Of a DNA stretch of 11,720 nt, positions 5,845 to 11,720 are shown piece by piece. The first letter of the stretch is position 1, and every line of letters begins with the position of its first letter. The notes under the pieces were generated by a model. It did not search any database. It was given only the letters and a program-made list of their open reading frames with translations, and was not told the origin of the DNA. Source of the stretch: Gammaproteobacteria bacterium (GTDB lineage Bacteria; Pseudomonadota; Gammaproteobacteria; UBA9214); NCBI GenBank assembly GCA_029859555.1, contig JAOUCV010000039.1, positions 1 through 11,720 of the forward strand, given 5' to 3'. The position numbers and the translations under genes are program-made.

Positions 5845-6156
5845 ATGGAACTATCAACTCAAACATCAGTGACAGGCTTGTGGCTAACGCTGCTTTTGGT
5901 ATTTGCGTTGTGCGCCAGTGCTGCAAGTCCGGCTTACCTGGCGGAAGTTCAACTTCAACAGGTTGAACTTGGCCTTGAATTCGACCCGGACAGCTTTGAA
6001 GATGACGAGACAAGTACCGGTTTCGTTAGCGAATTGCTTACAAAAGAACTTCTGCCACTCTCTTTGTCCTGTATGGTCGCACTGTCGGTAGTTGGCAGTG
6101 ACGCTTACCCAAGTATTACCCTTCACGGCCCCCCCGTTCCTGGCAACATCGTTTAG
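5845..6156 (+). CDS. Small exported protein of unknown family
   Basis: The frame encodes 103 residues. A signal peptide is clear: hydrophobic core at 11-26 (GLWLTLLLVFALCASA) with a likely cut after the Ala-Ser-Ala run. The mature part has an acidic stretch (FDPDSFEDDET, 46-56), a second hydrophobic stretch (69-84) and a GPPVPG tail. I do not recognise the family. No ribosome binding site precedes the ATG at 5845, and the in-frame GTG at 5869 (start of the signal region) has none either. It is the first ORF behind the strong promoter at 5767-5795 and ends 104 bases before the permease gene. A 9-base inverted repeat lies inside it. Coding is plausible from the signal peptide and ordinary codon use, but a non-coding leader is a live alternative. 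Confidence 0.5.
   Translation: MELSTQTSVTGLWLTLLLVFALCASAASPAYLAEVQLQQVELGLEFDPDSFEDDETSTGFVSELLTKELLPLSLSCMVALSVVGSDAYPSITLHGPPVPGNIV
5945..5970 (+). repeat. Inverted repeat (9-base arms) inside the small ORF
   Basis: AAGTTCAAC (5945-5953) and GTTGAACTT (5962-5970) are perfect reverse complements around the 8-base loop TTCAACAG. In RNA this gives a stable stem. It is either chance within coding sequence or part of a structured leader for the transporter genes. Confidence 0.5.
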
Positions 6157-6165
6157 TCAGTTGTG

Positions 6166-6189
6166 CGGTCATTGCGACCGTCTTTGTTT
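6166..6189 (+). terminator. Weak terminator or attenuator-like hairpin before the permease gene
   Basis: CGGTC (6166-6170) and GACCG (6176-6180) form a 5-base stem over ATTGC, followed by the T-rich TCTTTGTTT. It starts 10 bases after the stop of the small ORF and lies about 72 bases before the permease start. The stem is short, so at most partial termination would be expected. Confidence 0.35.
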
Positions 6190-6260
6190 CCATCTATTCA
6201 GCTGTTGACTGTTAACATCACCATGTTGCTGTCATGAAATATATACATCCGGAGTGACTT

Positions 6261-8219
6261 GTGAGCACATTATCAAAAGAAGCCCTGATCAAACGTCTGA
6301 TTGGCGCTATTATCTTTATTGCCGCCGGTTTTTCCCTGACAGGGGCAGTTCCAACAATTGAGATTGCATGGGTTTCGTCGATATTATTGTTAACGATTTA
6401 CCTGTTTGTATTCGAAATTGTTGAAGTCGATGTTGCCGCAATATGCATCATGGTGTTACTTGGATTGACTTCTTTGGTAGGCCCGCTGTTTGGAATCGAG
6501 CAGCCGTTTGTACCGGCGCAACACTTGTTTGACGGCTTCGCCAGTAACGCGGTGATATCAATTGTCGCTGTGATGATTATTGGTAAGGGCCTGGATAAAA
6601 CCGGTGTGATGAACATTGTAGCGGGGGCCATACTGAAACATGGTGGTACTACCGAAAAACGCATAATCCCGCTGATCTCGACTACGGTTGCAATCATCTC
6701 AAGCTTCTTGCAAAACGTTGGAGCTGCCGCATTATTCCTTCCTGTTGTCAGTCGCATCTCGGCACGCAGTGGCTTGCCCCTGTCGCGCTTGCTGATGCCA
6801 ATGGGCTTCTGTGCCATTCTCGGCGGCACCGTCACCATGGTCGGATCCAGTCCGTTAATTTTGCTTAATGACCTGATGATGACATCTAACCAGGCCTTGC
6901 CGCCCGGTCAAAAAATGAGTGCCTTTCATCTCTTCAGTGTTACGCCTATCGGTCTTGCACTGGTGGCCACCGGTGTTATTTATTTCATGTTGTTCGGCAG
7001 GTTTGTGCTGCCGACCACCAAATCCGAAAGTAGCCCGGTAGGCTCGAACACCATGAGCTATTTCCAGGATATCTACGGCATTGATTATGCCCTGTTTGAG
7101 GTGGCAGTGCCGAACGACAGTCCGCTGGTTGGCCTTATGCTCGATGATGTCGAGAGCAGTTCACACATCCGCATTATCGCAACCCGGCGCAGCAACAAGG
7201 AAACCCGCGTTGGGCCGGGTGCGCTGGCACGTGACCTGGGTCTTGAGGCGGGTATGGTGATGGGTATCCTGGCATCTCCGCACGATGTAAGCGTATTTGT
7301 CGATAAATATCAATTGCAGAAACGTGACGGTCTGGAAGTATTTGGTGAGGTGCTGGCTTCGACACGTTCCGGTGTGGCCGAAGTGGTTATTCCACCCGGT
7401 TCCCAGTTAATAGGCAAGAGTGCGCGTGATGTATGGATGCGAAAGACTTTAGGGCTTGCCATGGTTGGTCTGCATCGTCGCGGTGAGACGCTGCGAGAGG
7501 GCGATGATATTCGCAATCTGCCGCTGGAGGCCGGTGACACACTGGTCGTGCATACCTCATGGGAGGCACTGGCCAGGCTGGAATCAAACCGTGATTTCGT
7601 AGTGGTGACTTCCGAATATCCTCATGAGGAGACACGTCCGCAGAAGGTGGGTTATGCACTGTTCTTTTTTCTTGTCGCACTGGGCCTGGTGCTGTTCTCG
7701 GATTTACGATTGTCGATATCCCTGCTGACCGGTGCGCTGGGTATGGTGTTGTCAGGCGTGATGAATATTGACGAAGCCTATGAAGCGGTAAGCTGGAAAA
7801 CCGTGTTCCTGCTCGCCAGTCTGATACCTCTGGGTATGGCGGTTGAAAACACAGGAACCGCCGCATGGATTGCCCAGCAAACACTCTCCGTGCTCGGTGA
7901 TGTACCTGTCTGGGTGTTGCAATCAGCGCTGGCTGTGCTGGCGACTTTCTTTACCCTGGTGATGTCAAATGTGGGCGCCACCGTCTTGCTGGTACCACTG
8001 GCGGTTAATCTTGCGATTGCAGCGGGAGCTGACCCGGCAGTATTTGCATTGACTGTGGCTATTGCTACCTCCAACTCCTTCCTGATTCCGACACACCAGG
8101 TTAATGCGTTGTTGATGGGGCCTGGTGGTTACCGCGTACCGGACTTCATGCGCGCTGGCGGCATCATGACGGTACTGTTTCTGATCGTTATGATGGTCAT
8201 GATGAACCTGTTTTTCTAA
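6261..8219 (+). CDS. SLC13/DASS-type anion permease with two internal RCK_C (TrkA-C) domains
   Basis: This 652-residue protein begins with GTG, preceded by GGAG (6251-6254) at 6-base spacing. Membrane segments fill residues about 10-250 and 460-650. The two halves carry matching ion-transporter repeats: SSFLQNVGAAALFLPV (147-162) and VMSNVGATVLLVPL (567-580). GTVTMVGSSPLILLND (189-204) and SFLIPTHQVNALLMGPGGY (606-624) are typical of the SLC13/CitMHS transporter superfamily. Between the halves lie two soluble RCK_C domains, about 278-350 and 372-448. These ligand-binding modules often gate transport. SLC13 relatives usually couple Na+ to uptake of sulfate, dicarboxylates or related anions. 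The substrate is not readable here. Four bases separate its stop from nhaD, implying one transcript and translational coupling. Confidence 0.85.
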   Translation: MSTLSKEALIKRLIGAIIFIAAGFSLTGAVPTIEIAWVSSILLLTIYLFVFEIVEVDVAAICIMVLLGLTSLVGPLFGIEQPFVPAQHLFDGFASNAVISIVAVMIIGKGLDKTGVMNIVAGAILKHGGTTEKRIIPLISTTVAIISSFLQNVGAAALFLPVVSRISARSGLPLSRLLMPMGFCAILGGTVTMVGSSPLILLNDLMMTSNQALPPGQKMSAFHLFSVTPIGLALVATGVIYFMLFGRFVLPTTKSESSPVGSNTMSYFQDIYGIDYALFEVAVPNDSPLVGLMLDDVESSSHIRIIATRRSNKETRVGPGALARDLGLEAGMVMGILASPHDVSVFVDKYQLQKRDGLEVFGEVLASTRSGVAEVVIPPGSQLIGKSARDVWMRKTLGLAMVGLHRRGETLREGDDIRNLPLEAGDTLVVHTSWEALARLESNRDFVVVTSEYPHEETRPQKVGYALFFFLVALGLVLFSDLRLSISLLTGALGMVLSGVMNIDEAYEAVSWKTVFLLASLIPLGMAVENTGTAAWIAQQTLSVLGDVPVWVLQSALAVLATFFTLVMSNVGATVLLVPLAVNLAIAAGADPAVFALTVAIATSNSFLIPTHQVNALLMGPGGYRVPDFMRAGGIMTVLFLIVMMVMMNLFF

Positions 8220-8223
8220 GTAT

Positions 8224-9687
8224 ATGAAAATGAATAAATACTCCTGTTTAAAGACCGGTTTTATCTGCAGGGTCCTGGCCGTACTCTCGGTGATTGGTGT
8301 TGCATTCATACCTGTAATCGTATTTGCAAGCGAAGCTGGACATGCAGGAACGCCTGATCTGACAACCCATACGGTCGGTTATCTTGCCCTGGCGATTTTT
8401 GCGTTTGCGTATATCCTGGTCACCGCAGAAGAGTTTACGCATTTGCGAAAATCGAAACCGGTTATTGTCGCCGCCGGATTGATCTGGGGTCTGATTGGCT
8501 GGGTGTCGACGCAAGCCGGACTGGGGCATGCCGCCGAGGCGGCTGCACGCCACAACCTGCTGGAATATGCAGAGTTAATGCTGTTCCTGCTGGTTGCGAT
8601 GACCTATATAAATGCCATGGAAGAGCGCCAGGTGTTTAATACGTTGCGTTCATGGCTGGTGCGCAAGGGCTTTGGTTTCCGCACCCTGTTCTGGCTAACC
8701 GGCATACTGGCATTCTTTATCTCGCCAATTGCCGACAACCTGACTACAGCATTGTTAATGTGTGCCGTGGTGCTGGCTGTGGGTGGCGACAATACCCGTT
8801 TTGTCACCATTGCCTGTGTCAATATCGTTGTCGGTGCAAATGCTGGTGGTGCGTTTAGTCCGTTTGGTGATATCACTACCCTGATGGTCTGGCAGAAGGA
8901 TATGGTGGACTTCTGGACATTCTTTTCCCTGTTTCTGCCGTCAATGGTTAATTTTATGGTGCCGGCAGCCATCATGCACTTTGCTGTGCCGGTCGGAAAC
9001 CCGCAAGGTAATGATGAGATCGTCGCTTTAAAGCCGGGTGCGCGTCGCATCATGATACTTTTCCTGCTTACTATTATCACGGCCGTTTCTTTTCACAACT
9101 TCCTCAGCTTGCCGCCGGTTTTGGGTATGTTGACGGGGCTTGGGTACCTGCAATTGTTTGGTTTCTTCCTGAAACGTTCCGAACTGAAGAAATTATCTGC
9201 CGCCAGTAGCGAAATAGAGCAAGCCGGCAGGCTCGGAGACATCGTTCCTTTCGATATTTTTAACAAGGTCGCGCGTGCCGAATGGGACACGCTGTTGTTC
9301 TTTTATGGTGTGGTTATGTGTGTCGGTGGCCTTGGCTTCATTGGTTATCTGGGTATGGCCTCAGAGCTTATGTATACGCAGTGGGGAGCAACAACCGCGA
9401 ATGTCAGTGTTGGTGTCCTGTCCGCTGTCGTGGACAACATACCGGTGATGTTTGCTGTACTCAGCATGAACCCGGATATGTCAACAGGACAGTGGTTGCT
9501 GGTTACATTGACCGCTGGCGTAGGTGGCAGCTTGCTGTCAATCGGTTCTGCTGCCGGTGTTGCCTTGACGGGGCAGGCGCGTGGTATGTACACCTTCTTT
9601 GGACACTTGCGCTGGACACCGGTCATTGCACTGGGTTATGCCGCCAGTATCATGGTTCATATGTGGATAAATGCTGCATATTTCTGA
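8224..9687 (+). CDS. nhaD: NhaD-type Na+/H+ antiporter
   Basis: This 487-residue protein of the NhaD family exports Na+ (and Li+) in exchange for protons across the inner membrane. Family signatures are clear: SPIADNLTTALLM (167-179), VGANAGGAFSPFGDITTL (203-220), AVVDNIPVMF (401-410) and VGGSLLSIGSAAGVA (433-447). They contain the acidic, Asn, Thr and Ser residues that family work identifies with ion binding. Residues 15-35 look like an N-terminal signal sequence ending VFA-SEAGHA, followed by about a dozen membrane segments. The ATG at 8224 is 4 bases after the permease stop and has no strong ribosome binding site. An ATG at 8230 in the same frame is an alternative. Translation probably depends on coupling with the permease gene. 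NhaD is typical of marine and haloalkaliphilic bacteria. Confidence 0.92.
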   Translation: MKMNKYSCLKTGFICRVLAVLSVIGVAFIPVIVFASEAGHAGTPDLTTHTVGYLALAIFAFAYILVTAEEFTHLRKSKPVIVAAGLIWGLIGWVSTQAGLGHAAEAAARHNLLEYAELMLFLLVAMTYINAMEERQVFNTLRSWLVRKGFGFRTLFWLTGILAFFISPIADNLTTALLMCAVVLAVGGDNTRFVTIACVNIVVGANAGGAFSPFGDITTLMVWQKDMVDFWTFFSLFLPSMVNFMVPAAIMHFAVPVGNPQGNDEIVALKPGARRIMILFLLTIITAVSFHNFLSLPPVLGMLTGLGYLQLFGFFLKRSELKKLSAASSEIEQAGRLGDIVPFDIFNKVARAEWDTLLFFYGVVMCVGGLGFIGYLGMASELMYTQWGATTANVSVGVLSAVVDNIPVMFAVLSMNPDMSTGQWLLVTLTAGVGGSLLSIGSAAGVALTGQARGMYTFFGHLRWTPVIALGYAASIMVHMWINAAYF

Positions 9688-9753
9688 TGACAACATGAAA
9701 CTGAATTCAAACTGCTGCGTCTCCCGACAGGACAATATTTACAGGAATCTGCC

Positions 9754-10821
9754 ATGAAACATAAAATCATCATCGGCTCCCTGCTGGCGGTCATGGTGCC
9801 TTTTCTGGTTGCCGGCTGTGAACGCAACAGGGGTGTTTTCGAGGATAAAATAAATGCGCTCGGAACCTTCGCGCAAATCAGTATTTCCGGCGTTCCAGCG
9901 GAACAAGCCAGGCAGGCCGCACTCATGGTGGAAGAGGAGCTGCTGGAGCTGGACAAGGTTGGCTACACATTCAAGCTTGAAGGTGAATTGCAGCAGTTGA
10001 ATGAGGCGCTCGCACACAGGAAATCAATGACCGTCAGTGATGGTCTACTGGAGGTAATTATCGAGGCAAGCAAGCTCTTCAGCCTGAGTGGCGGCTTGTT
10101 TAATCCTGCAGCAGGGCAACTGACAGCATTCTGGGAATTTCACTGCGACAAGGATGACTGCGAGGTCTCTCCCTACCCAAGTGAAGTCCAGAAACTGGTC
10201 GATCAGCGAGTCGCGAAAATTATCACCCGTCCCCCGTCCATGGATGACCTGATCATCAAGGGCAACAAGATCAGCAGCCGCAACCGGCAGGTTAAGCTGG
10301 AGTTTGGCGACATGATACGCGGGCTTGCTCTGGATAAAGGCATACAGCGGCTGCGGGAGATCGGTGTGGTAAATGCAATGATCGACATCGGTGGTAGCGT
10401 TCGAACCATCGGTACGCGCGGGGATCATGACTGGTGGATTGGCTTGTTGGATGCTGACGGCAAGGACTTGATCGGTTCAATTGAAAACATCGATGATCAG
10501 GCAGTTGTCGCAGTCCGTGCGTCTGATAAGTCTTTTGATAAGAGTGGCTCTGTTTACCGGCATATTGTTGATCCGCGTACCGGTATGCCAGCCAGCGCTA
10601 TTCAGTCCGTTGTTGTTATGCATGAAAATGCAATGATTGCCAACGCGTCTGCTGTCACTATTCTGATAGCAGGCATCAAAGACTGGAAGGCGGTCGCTGA
10701 CAGGATGGGTGCTCATAAGATACTGCTTATTACAAAAGACGGTAACATTTATACCAGTCTCGCGATGGAGAATATTATTCACTGGAAGCAGGGTATTGAA
10801 CATCAATACCTTGTTCCGTAG
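9754..10821 (+). CDS. apbE: ApbE-family FAD:protein FMN transferase-like lipoprotein, metal-site residues substituted
   Basis: This 355-residue lipoprotein has lipobox LVAGC (Cys 22) and AGGAA (9743-9747) 6 bases before the ATG. ApbE motifs appear in order: ALGTFAQI (35-42), GLFNPAAGQL (114-123), FGDMIRGLALD (184-194), NAMIDIGG (207-214), and YRHIVDPRTGMP (268-279). ApbE enzymes use Mg2+ and FAD to attach FMN to Thr or Ser of exported or membrane redox proteins, including Nqr and Rnf subunits. The last motif, normally ADALATA with a metal-binding Asp and Thr, reads ANASAVT (296-302). The Asp position is Asn 297 and the Thr position is Val 301. The usual AKG is I-R-G (188-190). The fold is kept but activity is doubtful. 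Two extra cysteines (131, 136) may form a disulfide. It lies 66 bases after nhaD with no terminator between. No flavinylation-type SGAT motif was seen in the other proteins of the window. Confidence 0.85.
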   Translation: MKHKIIIGSLLAVMVPFLVAGCERNRGVFEDKINALGTFAQISISGVPAEQARQAALMVEEELLELDKVGYTFKLEGELQQLNEALAHRKSMTVSDGLLEVIIEASKLFSLSGGLFNPAAGQLTAFWEFHCDKDDCEVSPYPSEVQKLVDQRVAKIITRPPSMDDLIIKGNKISSRNRQVKLEFGDMIRGLALDKGIQRLREIGVVNAMIDIGGSVRTIGTRGDHDWWIGLLDADGKDLIGSIENIDDQAVVAVRASDKSFDKSGSVYRHIVDPRTGMPASAIQSVVVMHENAMIANASAVTILIAGIKDWKAVADRMGAHKILLITKDGNIYTSLAMENIIHWKQGIEHQYLVP

Positions 10822-10856
10822 CAGCCGTACAAGAAGCCTGTTGTTGCCCTGATTGC

Positions 10857-10883
10857 CAGCCTGAAGCCGGCGCATTCAGGTTG
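10857..10883 (+). terminator. Hairpin after apbE, possible terminator
   Basis: CAGCCTGAA (10857-10865) pairs with TTCAGGTTG (10875-10883), with one G-T wobble, around a 9-base loop containing GCCGGC. It lies 36 bases after the apbE stop. It is followed by CTTTCGC rather than a long T run, so termination would be weak or rho-assisted. No convincing promoter was found between it and the next gene; only TAAAAT (10956-10961) resembles a -10, and it lacks a -35. Confidence 0.35.
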
Positions 10884-10989
10884 CTTTCGCGAGCACTCCC
10901 GGTGACAGGCGAATGAATTTAGCAATGGCAGCGGATTTATCCTGCGTGCTATTGTTAAAATCGACCTCTGAACCTGACCGGGTAACGCC

Positions 10990-11595
10990 ATGCTGAAAAT
11001 CTGGAAAATAGTGGTGACAAGCGGACTGCTGATGTCCGGATTCGCGATAACGTGGCTTGTGCAGGCAGAGGTTCAACGCAGCAGTAATGAGGAAAATGGC
11101 CTGGAAAAATGGCATTTTATCGAGGGTGATATAGAGATCGAGCTGGTGCAGCGTCTGCCGGACCAGACGCGTGCGATGTTGATGAAGCACGAATTTTCCA
11201 GTGAAGTCGTCGAGTTCATGGCGACCAGTTGTATGTTTCAGACAATTATTCGCAACAATGGCAAGTCCGGTTCGGGGGAGTCGGTGTCTGTTGATTTGAC
11301 GCTGTGGCGCATGCAACACGCAGGCAGGCAAAGCGGTATTCTGTTGAAAGAACCCTTGATTGAGTCGTGGTCGGACCAGCAAGCAAGCCAGAAGGCCAGG
11401 CTGGTTGTTCGTTGGGGGATGTTTCCAACGCAGCAGGAATATCTGCCGGGGGACTATAACTGGGGGCTGACCGCCTATGGTATTCCACCAGCTGCGCAGT
11501 TTGACCTGGAGGTAAACTGGAATGAAGGTGGCAAACAATATACCGGTACCATCCACGATATTATCTGCGCTCCGGATGTTGACAGTCTGAAGTGA
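10990..11595 (+). CDS. Exported protein of unknown family with two cysteines
   Basis: This 201-residue protein has an N-terminal hydrophobic segment at about 8-26 (VVTSGLLMSGFAITWLVQA), read as a signal peptide or anchor. The mature region is rich in Trp (41, 106, 127, 142, 158, 177). It has two cysteines, Cys 81 in ATSCMFQ and Cys 193 in IICAPD, placed to form one disulfide. A distinctive segment is PTQQEYLPGDYNWGLTAYG (146-164). The predicted mix of short strands suggests a beta-rich periplasmic domain. I do not recognise the family. The ATG at 10990 has only a weak GGGT upstream. The following exported gene starts 28 bases after the stop, with its own strong ribosome binding site, so the pair is probably an operon. 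Confidence 0.78.
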   Translation: MLKIWKIVVTSGLLMSGFAITWLVQAEVQRSSNEENGLEKWHFIEGDIEIELVQRLPDQTRAMLMKHEFSSEVVEFMATSCMFQTIIRNNGKSGSGESVSVDLTLWRMQHAGRQSGILLKEPLIESWSDQQASQKARLVVRWGMFPTQQEYLPGDYNWGLTAYGIPPAAQFDLEVNWNEGGKQYTGTIHDIICAPDVDSLK

Positions 11596-11623
11596 GTATC
11601 CCCGATAAGCGAACGAGGAATTT

Positions 11624-11720
11624 ATGAAGGTTATCAAGAGTATTTGTATGGCCCTCTCGCTGGGTCTGGCGATGAACTTACCGGCAGCAGAGACACTGAC
11701 CCCGATTGACAACAAGATAC
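11624..11720 (+). CDS. Exported protein, N-terminal 32 codons only (runs off right edge)
   Basis: The ATG at 11624 has a near-ideal ribosome binding site, ACGAGGAA (11613-11620). The visible 32 residues are a signal peptide (MKVIKSICMALSLGLAMN) with a cut site near LPAAE, followed by TLTPIDNKI, and the frame is open to the window edge. Too little is present to name the family. It follows the two-cysteine exported protein closely and reads the same way. Confidence 0.75.
   Translation, partial: MKVIKSICMALSLGLAMNLPAAETLTPIDNKI

Noticed and set aside
10876-11715. 279-codon leftward ORF across the right end
   Set aside because: It lies antisense to two genes with signal peptides, one of which has a strong ribosome binding site. 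Its own translation looks random, so it is a shadow.

Overview
The window looks like chromosomal DNA from a gammaproteobacterium, probably marine or salt-adapted. The grounds are a partial purT whose first residues resemble pseudomonad PurT, a YfeK-type DUF5329 protein, an NhaD sodium/proton antiporter (common in marine and haloalkaliphilic Gammaproteobacteria), a lipoprotein ApbE and an InaA/WaaP-type lipopolysaccharide kinase. Base composition is balanced. I see no transposase, integrase, phage gene, CRISPR array or tRNA. The placement is inference from family content, not from a marker gene.

Layout. At the left edge the first 12 codons of purT run leftwards. A short secretin-like periplasmic protein (280-1164) follows, with a weak terminator after it. 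A good sigma70-type promoter (1257-1284) then drives a two-gene unit: a DUF5329 protein and an exonuclease/endonuclease/phosphatase-fold lipoprotein. This unit converges, with no bases between the stop codons, on a 525-residue leftward gene. That gene encodes a lysine/alanine-rich, histone-H1-like N-terminus, a long disordered region, one transmembrane helix and a proline/glutamine/tyrosine-rich tail. A 397-base gap follows, holding a rightward terminator-like hairpin inside an A-B-A'-B' arrangement of inverted repeats. Next is a leftward LPS-kinase-family gene.

From about 5767 to the right end everything reads rightwards. A near-consensus promoter (5767-5795) overlaps the start of the leftward kinase gene. 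It lies next to a 13-base perfect palindrome and an opposing TATAAT. Downstream come a small unrecognised exported ORF, an SLC13/DASS-type permease with two internal RCK_C (TrkA-C) domains, nhaD, and an ApbE-family lipoprotein. After a hairpin come an unrecognised exported protein with two cysteines and the first 32 codons of another exported protein.

How the genes may work together: the permease, NhaD and ApbE are consistent with a sodium-cycle module, in which NhaD extrudes Na+ and the SLC13-type permease could use the gradient. ApbE proteins usually flavinylate periplasm-facing or sodium-pumping redox proteins. However, this ApbE has Asn and Val where the family has its metal-binding Asp and Thr, so its activity is doubtful. 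The most unusual gene is the membrane-anchored histone-like protein, whose predicted topology would place a DNA-binding-like domain in the cytoplasm on a membrane tether.
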